A DNA stretch of 64,000 bases from Tropicimonas isoalkanivorans. Lineage in GTDB: Bacteria; Pseudomonadota; Alphaproteobacteria; Rhodobacterales; Rhodobacteraceae. How positions within the stretch are numbered: position 1 is the stretch's first letter; each line of letters begins with the position of its first letter. The stretch is taken from the NCBI RefSeq assembly GCF_900112335.1, contig NZ_FOLG01000015.1, positions 1 through 64,000 of the forward strand, read 5' to 3'. Below are positions 26,506-36,498 of the stretch, one piece after another. Below the pieces are notes generated by a model. It saw only the letters and a list, made by a program, of their open reading frames with translations, searched no databases and was not told the DNA's origin. The position numbers were made by a program, and so were the translations under genes.

Positions 26506-29433
26506 TCAGCCGAGCGCGTCGTTGCACCGCTGGCACGTACCGGGATGCGCATGCGTGCCCACATCCGGCAGGATCTTCCAGCACCGCTGACACTTCTCGC
26601 CTTCAGCTTCCGCGAAAACGACACCGACGCCCGGCACGTCATCCAGCGTGAAGGCCCCCTCCGGCACAGGCTCCGACGTCAGGGTGATGCCCGAAGTGAT
26701 GCACAGATCGGCAAAGGCGGCCGGGTTGATCATCGCCTCCACCTCTTCCGGCAGATGGACGATCGGCGCCGCTTCGAGCGAGGAGCCGATCACCTTGTCC
26801 CGCCGGGCCACTTCCAGCGCGCCCGTCACAACGCGGCGCACGTCGCGAACCCGGTTCGACTGTTCGGCCAGCTCCGGGTTCCGCCACTCCTGCGGCGTCT
26901 CCGGGAAGTCCTGCAGGTGCACCGAACTGTCATCGCCCGGGAAGCGTTCCAGCCACACCTCCTCCATCGTGAAGACGAGGATCGGGGCAAGCCAGGTCGT
27001 CAGGCGGTGGAACAGGATATCCAGCACGGTCAGCGCTGCGAGGCGCCGGGGGCTATCGTCGGCATCGCAATAGAGCGCGTCCTTGCGCACGTCGAGGTAG
27101 TAGGATGACAGCGTCAGTGTGGCGAAGTTGAAGAGCGTCTGGAACACGCCCTGGAAGTCGAACCGCGCGTACCCTTCGCGCACTACGTCGTCGAGTTCCG
27201 CCAGCCGGTGGAGGACGACCTTTTCGAGGTCCGGCATGTCCGCGTAGGCGACGCGCTTGCTCTCCTCGAAGTCGGGCAGCGAGCCGAGGATGAACCGCAT
27301 CGTGTTGCGCAACCGCCGGTATCCGTCGGCGACGCCCTTGAGGATCTCCGGCCCGATCCGTTGGTCGGCGGTATAGTCGGATTGGGCCACCCACAGCCGC
27401 AGGATGTCGGCGCCGTACTGCTTGATGATGTCCTGCGGCGCCACGGTGTTGCCGAGCGACTTGGACATCTTGTTGCCCTTCTCGTCCAGCGTGAACCCGT
27501 GGGTCACCACGTTGCGGTAGGGCGCCCGGCCTACGGTGCCGCAGGCTTGCAGTAGCGAGGAATGGAACCAGCCGCGGTGCTGGTCGGTGCCCTCCATGTA
27601 GACGTCCGCAATGCCGTCCGGCGTTCCGTCCGCGCGATCCCGCAGAACGAAGGCGTGCGTGGACCCGGAGTCGAACCAGACGTCGAGGATGTCGAAGATC
27701 TGGTCGTACTGGTCGGGATCGTAGTCGTTGCCAAGGAACCGCGCCTTGGCGCCGTCCTTGTACCAGGCATCCGCGCCCTCCTCCTCGAAGGCGGCGACGA
27801 TACGCGCGTTCACGGCCGGGTCCCGCAGAAGAAAATTCGGATCGTCGGGCTTGGCGCCTTTCTTCACGAAACAGGTCAGCGGCACACCCCAGGCGCGCTG
27901 GCGGGACAGCACCCAGTCCGGACGCGTTTCGATCATGGCGTGCAGGCGGTTGCGCCCGGCAGGCGGCGTCCACTGGACGAGTTCGTCGATGGAGCGAAGC
28001 GCACGCTGCCGGATCGTCTTGCCATAGGTGTCATGCCCGTCGCCGACCTCGCGGTCGATGGCAGCGAACCATTGCGGCGTATTGCGGAAGATCAGCGGTG
28101 CCTTGGAGCGCCAGGAATGCGGGTAGGAGTGCTTGATCCGGCCCCGCGCGATGAGCGCCCCGCAGTCTGCCAGCGCCTCGATAACCCGCTTGTTGGCGTC
28201 CTTCTCCTTGCCCTTGTGGTCGAAGATGAGCGCTCCGCCAAAGAGCGGCAGGTCGGCGCGGAAGGAGCCGTCCTCCAGCACGTTGTAGGTCATCGGAAGG
28301 CCGTGCTTCACGCCGAGGATGTAATCGTCCGCACCGTGGCTCGGTGCAGTATGGACGAACCCCGTACCAGCCTCGTCCGTCACGTGGCCACCCGGCAGCA
28401 TCGGCACGTCGTAGTCCCATTCGCCCGCGGCGCCCTCGACCCCGCGCAGCGGATGGGCGCAGACCATCAGGTCCAGCTGTTCGGCAGTCACGTCCTGCTT
28501 GCGCTCCCAGGCGTCGACGCGCGCCGCCTTCATCACGTCCTCGGCCAGGTTGTCGGCCAGCAGGTACTGCTCGCCCACCTTGGCCCAATTGTCCTCCGGC
28601 GCAGCGGTGACCGTGTAAAGGCCGTAGGACAGGTCCGGGTTAAACGCCACGGCGCGGTTTTGCGGGATGGTCCAGGGGGTGGTCGTCCAGATCACCACGT
28701 TGACCCCGCGCAGGCTTTGCCGGGCCCCAGTGGCGTCGACCGATCGGATGACGGGGAATTTGACCCAAATGGTGTGGCTCTGGTGTTCGTGGTATTCCAC
28801 CTCCGCCTCGGCCAGCGCGGTTTTTTCCACCACCGACCACATCACCGGCTTGGACCCCTGGTAGAGCGTGCCGTTCATCAGGAACTTCAGGAACTCCCCG
28901 GCGATCACCGCCTCGGCGTGGTAGTCCATCGTCAGGTAGGGGTCTTCCCATTTACCGGTCACGCCAAGCCGCTTGAACTCCTCGCGCTGGACGTCGATCC
29001 AGGCCTCGGCGAAAGCGCGGCACTCCTGGCGGAGCTCCAGCACCGGAACCTCGTCCTTGTTCTTGCCCTTCTGGCGGTACTGCTCCTCGATCTTCCACTC
29101 GATCGGCAGGCCGTGGCAGTCCCACCCGGGCACGTAGCGGGAATCGTTGCCCATCATCTGATGGGACCGCACGATCATGTCCTTGATAACCTTGTTCAGC
29201 GCGTGTCCGATATGCAGATGGCCGTTGGCGTACGGGGGGCCGTCATGGAGCACGAAAGACGGGCGGTCGCCGGCGGTCTCCCGCAGGCGGTCATAGACGC
29301 CAATCCGCTCCCACCGCTCCAGCCAGCCGGGCTCGCGCTTCGGCAGGCCCGCGCGCATCGGAAAGTCGGTACGCGGCAGGTTGAGGGTGTTCTTGTAGTC
29401 GGGGGCGATCGTATCGGTGGTATCGGCGCACAT
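26506..29433 (-). CDS. ileS: Isoleucyl-tRNA synthetase
   Basis: A class Ia aminoacyl-tRNA synthetase that charges tRNA-Ile. The 975-aa product has the signature HLHIGH at 72-77 within PPYANGHLHIGH, the CP1 editing insertion, the KMSKS loop (NKMSKSLGN), an anticodon-binding domain and a C-terminal zinc finger with the Cys pairs CQRC and CQRC. Length fits the bacterial type. AAGGA precedes the ATG by about 8 nt. A 650-codon open frame antisense to it is a shadow. Confidence 0.97.
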   Translation of the reverse strand: MCADTTDTIAPDYKNTLNLPRTDFPMRAGLPKREPGWLERWERIGVYDRLRETAGDRPSFVLHDGPPYANGHLHIGHALNKVIKDMIVRSHQMMGNDSRYVPGWDCHGLPIEWKIEEQYRQKGKNKDEVPVLELRQECRAFAEAWIDVQREEFKRLGVTGKWEDPYLTMDYHAEAVIAGEFLKFLMNGTLYQGSKPVMWSVVEKTALAEAEVEYHEHQSHTIWVKFPVIRSVDATGARQSLRGVNVVIWTTTPWTIPQNRAVAFNPDLSYGLYTVTAAPEDNWAKVGEQYLLADNLAEDVMKAARVDAWERKQDVTAEQLDLMVCAHPLRGVEGAAGEWDYDVPMLPGGHVTDEAGTGFVHTAPSHGADDYILGVKHGLPMTYNVLEDGSFRADLPLFGGALIFDHKGKEKDANKRVIEALADCGALIARGRIKHSYPHSWRSKAPLIFRNTPQWFAAIDREVGDGHDTYGKTIRQRALRSIDELVQWTPPAGRNRLHAMIETRPDWVLSRQRAWGVPLTCFVKKGAKPDDPNFLLRDPAVNARIVAAFEEEGADAWYKDGAKARFLGNDYDPDQYDQIFDILDVWFDSGSTHAFVLRDRADGTPDGIADVYMEGTDQHRGWFHSSLLQACGTVGRAPYRNVVTHGFTLDEKGNKMSKSLGNTVAPQDIIKQYGADILRLWVAQSDYTADQRIGPEILKGVADGYRRLRNTMRFILGSLPDFEESKRVAYADMPDLEKVVLHRLAELDDVVREGYARFDFQGVFQTLFNFATLTLSSYYLDVRKDALYCDADDSPRRLAALTVLDILFHRLTTWLAPILVFTMEEVWLERFPGDDSSVHLQDFPETPQEWRNPELAEQSNRVRDVRRVVTGALEVARRDKVIGSSLEAAPIVHLPEEVEAMINPAAFADLCITSGITLTSEPVPEGAFTLDDVPGVGVVFAEAEGEKCQRCWKILPDVGTHAHPGTCQRCNDALG

Positions 29434-29752
29434 GGGTTGCGTCCTTCGGGTATGTCATCTGGGAGGATGTGGGTCGGCGCGGTCTTCCATACGCCTCGTC
29501 CCGGCGACTCGTGATCAGAGCGCCGGGCTGCTAATTCGAATGATGATCGACCGTATCAGCATCTTGAGGACGCCTATACCGCCCCACCCGAGCGCGGTCC
29601 AGTGCCGCCGGCTGTCGCACTGCCGACGGCGCGCCAATCGGGCTTGATGCGCAAGCGTGTCAGGCTCCCATCAGCTTGAAGTACTATCGGCAAAATCCCC
29701 CAAAAGTCTGACCCGGACCCACGTGGTGGATACCGTCCCAAGCACCGGATCG
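29434..29752. other. Intergenic region upstream of ileS, no gene recognised
   Basis: The 319 nt between the LysE-type gene and ileS should hold the ileS promoter. Short minus-strand frames exist (one ends near 29574, another encodes about 15 residues rich in Ile) but none has a convincing start signal. No T-box-like or other leader element was recognised. Confidence 0.4.
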
Positions 29753-30349
29753 TCAGGCCACCAGCATCCAGACAGCAACCGCTGAAAGAATGATCGCGAA
29801 GGTGAGGTTGAGCATCCGCGCCGACTCCGGGCTGCGCCATTTCACAGTCATTCCATCGCCCAAGGCAGCATAAAGCGAGAACGCGACGGCGTTGTTGAGC
29901 GTGAATAGCAGCGCCACCCACAGGACGAAGGCGGTATGGGTCATATCGGTTGCGCCCGTGAACTGTGTGAACATGAGCGCGATAATCAGATAGGCCTTAG
30001 GGTTCAGCAGAAGCACCACCGCGCCATCGACAACACCGGCAGGCCGCGCTTCGGAGTCGTCAGCCAAAACGCCGGCCCGAGCCAGACCGAACGCGAGATA
30101 TAGGATATAAGCCGCGCCAGCGTACCGCGTGATGGTCAGGAACAACGGCGCCGCGCGCGATATCCAGTCGAAACCGAGGCCAATGGCAATCGTTAGCAAT
30201 ACCGTGGCCAGGTGATAGCCGACATTCGCCGGAACGGTCGCCCGAAATCCAAATCGGGCGCCATTGGCTGCGAAGAACATGTTTCCCGGACCAGGCGAGT
30301 AGGCGAGCGGGGCCAGAAACAGCAAGAGGGCGATTGTGATCTCGGTCAT
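29753..30349 (-). CDS. LysE-family exporter
   Basis: A 198-aa inner-membrane protein with about six helices and the LysE/RhtB hallmark SPGPGNMFFAANGARFG near the N-terminus (about 19-35), followed by LNPKAYLIIALMF. The family exports amino acids or similar small metabolites; the substrate is not predictable. The start at 30349 gives the usual family N-terminus; the frame is open to 30520 with unlike basic sequence. The ribosome binding site is weak. Confidence 0.83.
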   Translation of the reverse strand: MTEITIALLLFLAPLAYSPGPGNMFFAANGARFGFRATVPANVGYHLATVLLTIAIGLGFDWISRAAPLFLTITRYAGAAYILYLAFGLARAGVLADDSEARPAGVVDGAVVLLLNPKAYLIIALMFTQFTGATDMTHTAFVLWVALLFTLNNAVAFSLYAALGDGMTVKWRSPESARMLNLTFAIILSAVAVWMLVA

Positions 30350-30531
30350 CCCGCGTTTCAAACACGGAGCGCCCCGCATCACGACCCGGATCATGATGAT
30401 TCGGCATCGGGCCCGCCGGAGCGGCCATCTCTCGGTCATTTCATGCAATCCGGGACAGCGGGCTGACCGGGCAGCCAAGTATGCTGCCCGTCCGACCCGC
30501 ATCGAAATCCGGCGGGGCAAGGAAAATTCCG

Positions 30532-31902
30532 TCAGGCCTCGAAAGTGCGGATGATGCCAGTGACCTCGTCGGTCTTCCGCTTCAGAAGGTCCCGGTCGCC
30601 CCGGGTTTCGACGTTGAGGCGCAGAACCGGCTCCGTCGCGGACCGGCGCAGGTTCAGACGCCAGTCGTCGAAGGCGAGGCCGAGCCCGTCCATGCGGTCC
30701 ACCTCCGGGGACTGGTCGGCCAGCGCAGCCTCCACTGCACGCATCGCCGCGTCCGGATCGGTGACGCGGAAGTTGATCTCGCCCGACGACGGATAGGCCT
30801 CCCGGCGCTCCCCGATCAGTTCCGACAGCGGCTGCCCGGTGCGGCAGATGTGCTCTGCAATGAGCAGCCAGGGGATCATACCACTGTCGCAGTACATGAA
30901 GTCCCTAAAATAGTGGTGCGCGGACATTTCCCCGCCGTAAACCGCATCGACTTGGCGCATCGCACTCTTCACGTGGACATGACCCGTGAGCGACGCCACG
31001 GCCTCGCCACCCGCCTCGGCCACCAGTTCCTGCGTGTTCCACATGATGCGCGGGTCGTGGACGATCTTCGCGCCGGGAACCTTCAGCAGGAACGCCTGGG
31101 CCAGAAGGCCGACCAGATATTCGCCATCCACGAAGGCGCCTGTCTCGTCGAACAGGAAGCAACGGTCGAAATCGCCGTCCCAAGCGACGCCGAAGTCGGC
31201 GCCCACCGTCTTCACCGCCTCCGCGGTAGCGGGGCGGTTCTCCGGCAGCAGCGGGTTGGGAATGCCGTTCGGGAATTTGCCGTCTGGCTGATGGTGCAGG
31301 CGCTCGAAGGTGATGTTCGCGCCCCTTTCGGCCAACGCCGCCGCAATGGCGTCGAACGTGGGGCCAGCGCATCCGTTGCCAGGGTTGACGAGAATATGAA
31401 GCCCCTGCAGCACCGTGGGGTCGATGAAAGACAGCACGCGGTCGACATAGGCCGCCCGGGGACTGTCGTGGCGGAGCACCCCATGCGGCCCGTTTGGCGC
31501 TTCAGAGCCGGCAGCCACGTGATCGTGCATTTCCTGAAACCCGCCGTCCGGCGGAATCGGCTTCGCGCCGCGGCCCACCAGCTTGATGCCGTTATAGTGG
31601 ATTGGGTTGTGCGACGCGGTAACCATCAGCCCACCGCCAGCACCATAATGAGCGGTGGCGAAATAGACCTCCTCCGTGCCGCAAAGGCCGATGTCGATCA
31701 CGTCCGTCCCACTCTCCAGCAGGCCCTCGGCGAGGGCTGCGGCGAATTCCTTTGAGGTGGCCCGCACGTCGCGACCGATAACCGCGGTGCGGGGTTGCAT
31801 GACCATGGAAAAGGCGCGGCCGATGGCCCGGCAGGTGTCGGCGGTCAGCTCCTCACCGACACGGCCGCGTATGTCGTATCCCTTGAAACAGGCAAGTCGC
31901 AT
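30532..31902 (-). CDS. Phosphomannomutase/phosphoglucomutase
   Basis: A 456-aa alpha-D-phosphohexomutase of the ManB/AlgC type that interconverts hexose 1- and 6-phosphates for polysaccharide precursors. All four functional loops are present: active Ser in TASHNP, the metal-binding DGDFDRC, the sugar-binding GGEMSAHHYF and the phosphate-binding RRSATEPVLR. GAGGAG lies upstream of the ATG. Mannose versus glucose preference cannot be fixed, but GEMSAHHYF is the dual-specificity type. Confidence 0.93.
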   Translation of the reverse strand: MRLACFKGYDIRGRVGEELTADTCRAIGRAFSMVMQPRTAVIGRDVRATSKEFAAALAEGLLESGTDVIDIGLCGTEEVYFATAHYGAGGGLMVTASHNPIHYNGIKLVGRGAKPIPPDGGFQEMHDHVAAGSEAPNGPHGVLRHDSPRAAYVDRVLSFIDPTVLQGLHILVNPGNGCAGPTFDAIAAALAERGANITFERLHHQPDGKFPNGIPNPLLPENRPATAEAVKTVGADFGVAWDGDFDRCFLFDETGAFVDGEYLVGLLAQAFLLKVPGAKIVHDPRIMWNTQELVAEAGGEAVASLTGHVHVKSAMRQVDAVYGGEMSAHHYFRDFMYCDSGMIPWLLIAEHICRTGQPLSELIGERREAYPSSGEINFRVTDPDAAMRAVEAALADQSPEVDRMDGLGLAFDDWRLNLRRSATEPVLRLNVETRGDRDLLKRKTDEVTGIIRTFEA

Positions 31903-32073
31903 TGGTGTCTCCTCGTCCGGTTTGGATCAAAGGATAGTGCCTCCGTCGCGCACTGCCACCCCGCCGCCGCTGCGCCTCTTGGTCCCAAGGCGCAGTCGCG
32001 CTTTTCGCCTGCACTGGCTATGGCGCGCGATTGGGTGCATGGTCACGACCCCGAAAGGACGATCGGAGACCTC

Positions 32074-32739
32074 ATGAACGGCCCCGCCGCATGGATAGAA
32101 TTCGCAGCCGCCTTTGCGGTTTTCCTGGTGAGCCACTCGCTGCCCGTGCGGCCGGGGGTCAAGGCCCGTTTGGTGGCGAGAATGGGCGCGCGCGGGTTTA
32201 CCCTGGCCTATTCCTTAGTCTCGCTCGCAGCGCTCGCCTGGTTGATCTCGGCGGCAGTGCGGGCACCGGTCATTCCGCTCTGGGACTGGGCCCTGTGGCA
32301 GAACCAAACGACCGCCGCGGCCATGTTCCTGGCCTGCATCATCGCGGCATTGGCACTCGGCCGGCCCAACCCGCTCTCCTTCGGCGGCGCGCGGAACGCG
32401 TCGTTCGATCGCCAGAACCCGGGCATCGTCGGGTGGGTCCGCCACCCTCTCCTTGTGGCGCTGGCGCTCTGGTCGCTCTCCCACCTGCTTGCAAACGGAA
32501 CGCTGGCCCTCGTTCTGCTGTTCGGCACGTTCGCGCTGTTCTCACTCCTGGGTATGCGCATGATCGACGCTCGCAAAAGGCGCGAAATGGGGGCGGCAGA
32601 ATGGCGGGAGCTGACGGACCTGCCGCGCGAAATCAGGTTGACCCGCAACGGCCTTTTGCGGGTTCTGACGGGCGCTGTCGCGTTCGCTATCCTGTTGGAG
32701 CTTCACGGGCCGGTGATTGGGGTGCAGCCGGCACTCTGA
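32074..32739 (+). CDS. NnrU-family membrane protein
   Basis: A 221-aa polytopic membrane protein with about six helices and the NnrU domain motifs VSHSLPVRPGVKARLVARMGARGF at the start (about 16-39) and GWVRHPLLVALALWSLSHLLANG in the middle. NnrU was first linked to nitrogen-oxide reduction loci and shares its fold with zeta-carotene isomerase; the role here is unknown. ATG 32074 has GGAGA upstream; the frame extends to 31795 over the divergent mutase gene. No denitrification genes are nearby. Confidence 0.82.
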   Translation: MNGPAAWIEFAAAFAVFLVSHSLPVRPGVKARLVARMGARGFTLAYSLVSLAALAWLISAAVRAPVIPLWDWALWQNQTTAAAMFLACIIAALALGRPNPLSFGGARNASFDRQNPGIVGWVRHPLLVALALWSLSHLLANGTLALVLLFGTFALFSLLGMRMIDARKRREMGAAEWRELTDLPREIRLTRNGLLRVLTGAVAFAILLELHGPVIGVQPAL

Positions 32740-32847
32740 CACGGCCCCTTGCGCGGGAGGGCGTTTGCCGCAAGACTCCCATCAGCCAAGTGACAGGCTC
32801 GCCCCGCCAGCCGTTCACATTGCCCGACCCAACTCCCGGAGCCTTTC

Positions 32848-33873
32848 ATGACGCGCCTCTCGCCCGCCCTTTTGTGCCTCGTCGCTTTGCTGCCCCCCCT
32901 GCCCGCCCCGGCGGCGGAGGTGGACCATGCACAGATCAGGGACGGCGCGCTGGAGGTCCTGGTGCGACAGGTCGGGGCGTTCCGTTCGGCAACTGCCTCT
33001 CTGAACAACGTGGCTGAGGACGTCTGCGCGGAGCGGGCGGCGCCGGAAACGTTAGCTCTCGCGGTCGGCGACGCTTGGCGCGCGTGGGCACCGTTGGACA
33101 GCTACCAGTTCGGTCCGGTGGAACAGGCGGGGGCGGCGCTCTCGATCAACTTTTGGCCTGACAAGAAAGACTTCGTCGGCCGCGGGCTGGACGCGCTTCA
33201 GGCGTTGCCGGAGGACGTACAGGCCCGCGCCGACGGCGTGGCCAGCGTCTCCGCCGCCGCGCAGGGGCTGCCCGCGCTGGAGCGTCTGCTCACCTCCGAC
33301 CGGCCGGTCTGCCCCGCCGCCCTGGGCATCGCCGCGCACGTTCAGGCCGTGGCCGATGCGCTTTACGAAGGGTGGTTCTCATCCGACGGATGGGCGCAGC
33401 TGATGCGCACCGCAGGGCCGGCAAACCCGGTGTACCTGTCCGATGAAGAGGTCACGCGGACATTTTTCACGGCCGCGGATTTCGGCCTGGAGCGCGTGGC
33501 GGAGTACAGGCTGGGGCGCCCGCTCGGCGACTACGACCGTGCCTTTCCGCGCCGGGCGGAGGCTTGGCGGCTCGGCCTCTCCGCGTCGATTGCCGACGCC
33601 CAGTTGGAGGGGGTTGCGGAGTTGGTCGAAGGCGCCTTCGCCCCGGCGGCACCGGAGGAAACGGTGGACCGTTACTTCACCGTCTCGAAGGCCGCCCGCG
33701 AGCGCCTTGCCGCCATCAAGCCCCCATTGCACGAGGCAGTGGACGATCAGATGGGGCACTTGCGGGTCGAAGCCGTCCAAACCCGCGTGCAAGAACTCCG
33801 CACCATCCTTGCCGACGACATGGGGCCGGTGCTGGGGGTGGAGACGGGGTTCAGCGCCGCGGACGGGGACTGA
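32848..33873 (+). CDS. Imelysin-family periplasmic protein
   Basis: A 341-aa protein with a Sec signal peptide (about 1-23, cleavage after APA) and the all-helical imelysin fold: AWRAWAPLDSYQFGPVEQAG, FWPDKKDFVGRG and GLPALERLL. Members are linked to iron uptake and periplasmic metal handling. GGAG lies 7 nt before the ATG. The usual partners in alphaproteobacteria (di-haem peroxidase, DUF1513 protein) are absent, so it stands alone about 2.3 kb from the feo operon. Confidence 0.82.
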   Translation: MTRLSPALLCLVALLPPLPAPAAEVDHAQIRDGALEVLVRQVGAFRSATASLNNVAEDVCAERAAPETLALAVGDAWRAWAPLDSYQFGPVEQAGAALSINFWPDKKDFVGRGLDALQALPEDVQARADGVASVSAAAQGLPALERLLTSDRPVCPAALGIAAHVQAVADALYEGWFSSDGWAQLMRTAGPANPVYLSDEEVTRTFFTAADFGLERVAEYRLGRPLGDYDRAFPRRAEAWRLGLSASIADAQLEGVAELVEGAFAPAAPEETVDRYFTVSKAARERLAAIKPPLHEAVDDQMGHLRVEAVQTRVQELRTILADDMGPVLGVETGFSAADGD

Positions 33874-33983
33874 GCGCCCTACCCGGGACTGGTTCGAAGT
33901 TTCCCTTGCGACACTTCGTGAAAGGTATGGCGTCTTCGGCACTTCTCCTACGTAAGGTCAAGGAGTAGCATGGGGCCACTGAT

Positions 33984-34850
33984 ATGACCGGACACGTTCC
34001 AACTCCACTGATCGGCATTGACGGCGGCGGGTCTTCCTGCCGGGTGGCCGTCTTGGTGGGGGACGTCCGGCACGAGGTGCTGCACGGTCCCGCCAACGTC
34101 TCCACCGACTTCGAAGGCGCGATGACGACCGTGCGTATTGCATTGGCCGAGGCCGGTGCGGCGGCCGGGCTGAGCATGCAGGCCCTTTCGCTGGGCACGG
34201 CCTATGTGGGGCTTGCCGGTGTCATGAGCCCCGCGATCGCGCGACGCGTCGCCGTCCTCCTGCCCATGCGCCGTATCGCCGTGACCGACGACAGACCCAC
34301 GACAATTGCCGGCGCCCTGGGCGAGTCGGACGGCGCTGTCGCGGCGATCGGAACCGGATCTTTCGTGGGTCGGCAAGTCGACGGCCGCATCGCGGGTGTG
34401 GGCGGATGGGGGTTCCACATCGGCGATCAGGCGTCCGGCGCGTGGCTTGTACGGCGGGCGCTGGAGGATCTGATGCTGGCCGTGGACGGATTGGCACCGA
34501 TGACCGCGCTCGGCCGCACCCTTCTCGCCGAATATGACGGGGACACGGCCGCAATCGTCGAATTCTCGCTGCGGGCGAAACCGGCAGAGTTTTCGCAGCT
34601 CGCCGTGGAACTCGTCGCCGCCGCCGAGACCGGCGATCCGCTCGCCGCCCGACTGATGCGGGAAGGGGCGGATTACGTCCGGCGCGCCTTGGAACGGTTG
34701 GGGTGGGAGCCGTCCGAACCGCTCTGCCTGACCGGCGGGCTCGGGCCGGCCTACGCGCGCTGGCTTCGGCTCGACACGGTGCCGCCCTGCGGCTCGGCTC
34801 TCGACGGCGCACTGACGCTGGCGCGAAGGCTGGAGAGGCAGCAGGCATGA
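33984..34850 (+). CDS. N-acetylglucosamine kinase (BadF/BadG/BcrA/BcrD ATPase family)
   Basis: A 288-aa ASKHA-fold kinase with phosphate 1 loop IGIDGGGSSCR (about 10-20), phosphate 2 loop AIGTGSF and adenosine motif GGLGPAYARW. This family includes GlcNAc and GlcN kinases. The next gene, 42 nt on, encodes a type-II glucosamine-6-phosphate deaminase, which supports an amino-sugar substrate. No deacetylase (nagA) is adjacent. Confidence 0.82.
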   Translation: MTGHVPTPLIGIDGGGSSCRVAVLVGDVRHEVLHGPANVSTDFEGAMTTVRIALAEAGAAAGLSMQALSLGTAYVGLAGVMSPAIARRVAVLLPMRRIAVTDDRPTTIAGALGESDGAVAAIGTGSFVGRQVDGRIAGVGGWGFHIGDQASGAWLVRRALEDLMLAVDGLAPMTALGRTLLAEYDGDTAAIVEFSLRAKPAEFSQLAVELVAAAETGDPLAARLMREGADYVRRALERLGWEPSEPLCLTGGLGPAYARWLRLDTVPPCGSALDGALTLARRLERQQA

Positions 34851-34892
34851 GGACGGGGCCGAAAGCTCCAAATCGAGCAGATAGGACAGAGC

Positions 34893-35924
34893 ATGGAACA
34901 CCATGAAACACAGATGCGGCGCGAGATCCGGGAGATTCCGGCCGCAGTGGAACGTCTGCTGTCCCGCGGCAGACTTCCCATCGAGGATGCCGCGCGCGCT
35001 GCCGCGGCCCGCGACCCCGCCTTTGCCATCACAATCGCCCGGGGCTCCTCGGACCACGTTTGCACCTACCTGAAATACGTGAGCGAACTGCTCCTCGGCC
35101 TGCCGGTGGCCTCCGTCGGCCCCTCCATCGCCTCCATCTACGGCGCGCATCTGCGGCTGCAAAAGAGCCTCTGCATCGCCGTCTCGCAATCCGGCAAGAG
35201 CCCAGACATCGTCGAACTGGCTCGCGCCGCCCGGTTCGACGGTGCTCTCTCGCTCGCGATCACCAACAACCGCCACTCTCCGCTCGCCGAGAGCTGCTCG
35301 CACACGCTGGAGATCTGTGCCGGTCCAGAGCGGTCCGTGGCTGCGACGAAGACCTTCGTCACCTCCATCGTCGCCGGGCTGCTGCTGCTGGCGGAATGGA
35401 AGAAGGACGCAGACTTGCGAAAGGCGCTGGAACACCTGCCGGACCTGCTCGATGGTGCGGCGGCAATCGATTGGCCGGAGGTCCGCGCGAACCTCGACGG
35501 GCGCCATTCGCTCTTCACCCTCGGCCGTGGACCCGCCTGGGCGATTTCCAACGAGGCGGCGCTGAAGTTCAAGGAGACCTGCCAGCTCCACGCGGAAAGC
35601 TACTCCTCCGCCGAAGTGCTGCACGGGCCGGTTTCGATCGTGGGCGAGGGTTTCCCCGTCATCTGCTTCGCCGCCGAGGACGCGGCCGAAAAGGCGGTGA
35701 ACGAGATCGCGGACCAGATCGCGGCAAAGGGTGCGCGGGTCTTCGTGACCTCGCCCAAGGTCTCCAAGGCCACCGCCGTCGACCATGTCCGCACCGGGCA
35801 TCCGCTGACGGACCCGATCAGCCTTATCGTCTCGTTCTACTCCATGGTGGAACGGTTCGCTGTGGACCACGGGATCGACCCCGACACCCCGCGACACCTG
35901 AAGAAGGTGACGGAGACGATCTGA
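34893..35924 (+). CDS. Glucosamine-6-phosphate deaminase type II (SIS-domain NagB-II)
   Basis: A 343-aa protein with two SIS domains (about 45-175 and 200-335) homologous to the isomerase half of GlmS but without a glutaminase domain. Motifs include RGSSDHVCTYLKY, AVSQSGKSPD and the C-terminal ETCQLHAESYSSAEVLHGP, which match NagB-II deaminases that turn glucosamine 6-phosphate into fructose 6-phosphate plus ammonia. It is cotranscribed with the kinase gene. A GlmS-like or AgaS-like reading is the alternative. Confidence 0.87.
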   Translation: MEHHETQMRREIREIPAAVERLLSRGRLPIEDAARAAAARDPAFAITIARGSSDHVCTYLKYVSELLLGLPVASVGPSIASIYGAHLRLQKSLCIAVSQSGKSPDIVELARAARFDGALSLAITNNRHSPLAESCSHTLEICAGPERSVAATKTFVTSIVAGLLLLAEWKKDADLRKALEHLPDLLDGAAAIDWPEVRANLDGRHSLFTLGRGPAWAISNEAALKFKETCQLHAESYSSAEVLHGPVSIVGEGFPVICFAAEDAAEKAVNEIADQIAAKGARVFVTSPKVSKATAVDHVRTGHPLTDPISLIVSFYSMVERFAVDHGIDPDTPRHLKKVTETI

Positions 35925-36040
35925 CCCGGCGCGACAGTACCCCGCAAAAGGGGCGTCTCTTCGAGCATCATAGCCGCCCACCGCCCAAATACGCGGCATC
36001 GGGTTCCTGCGAACCTTGCGACCGCCTGACGCGCGGGCGG

Positions 36041-36061
36041 GTACTTGATAAAAATACTCGG
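36041..36061 (+). promoter_or_regulatory. AT-rich element upstream of feoA
   Basis: The segment GTACTTGATAAAAATACTCG is an AT-rich island in the 253-nt gap before feoA, about 120 nt from the start. TTGATA could serve as a -35 box, and GTAcTT...AAaTAC is a partial dyad, so an iron- or oxygen-responsive site is possible. It also resembles the recurrent AAATAyCCC motif of the window. Confidence 0.3.
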
Positions 36062-36177
36062 AATGGTAAGAGAAGGCTGTCTCCGGAGGATGTCGGAAAG
36101 ACAGGCCAGCCGGAGCGGGCGCATCGATGCGCCGTGGACCCGGCCGTCGAGGGCCGGCATAGAGTGACGAGGCAGCC

Positions 36178-36498
36178 ATGAAGCAGGTATTTTTCCAGGC
36201 CATCGGATGGACGAAGGGAAAAGACGCTCCATGCTCTGCCGGACGTTGTTGCGGTGGCGAGGGAACCTGCCACTGCTGCCTCGACGCGATCTCGCCGGGG
36301 AACACCTGCACGATCCGTTGCCTGCGCGGCTGCGGCCCGGTGCGCCAGCGCCTGCTGGACCTTGGCTTTCAGCCAGGACGCGAGATCAGGGTCGTGCGCA
36401 ATGCCCCGCTGCGCGACCCGATAGAGCTGCAACTCGGCGACACCTTCATCGTCCTGCGCCGGCACGAAGCAGCGCAGATCGAGGTGCAGCATGGCTGA
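36178..36498 (+). CDS. feoA: FeoA with a cysteine-rich N-terminal extension
   Basis: FeoA is a small SH3-fold cytoplasmic partner of the FeoB ferrous-iron transporter. Residues about 36-106 are a normal FeoA domain (LRGCGPVRQRLLDLGFQPG, then RNAPLRDPIELQLG). Ahead of it is a 34-residue extension with six Cys (19, 24, 25, 31, 33, 34), and three more Cys fall in the domain (44, 48, 52). That could bind a metal or an iron-sulfur cluster. GAGG precedes the ATG by about 6 nt. It overlaps feoB by 8 nt. Confidence 0.9.
   Translation: MKQVFFQAIGWTKGKDAPCSAGRCCGGEGTCHCCLDAISPGNTCTIRCLRGCGPVRQRLLDLGFQPGREIRVVRNAPLRDPIELQLGDTFIVLRRHEAAQIEVQHG

Noticed and set aside
27562-29514. 650-codon plus-strand open frame opposite ileS
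   Set aside because: It is the mirror of ileS codon usage, with no recognisable domain and no ribosome binding site.
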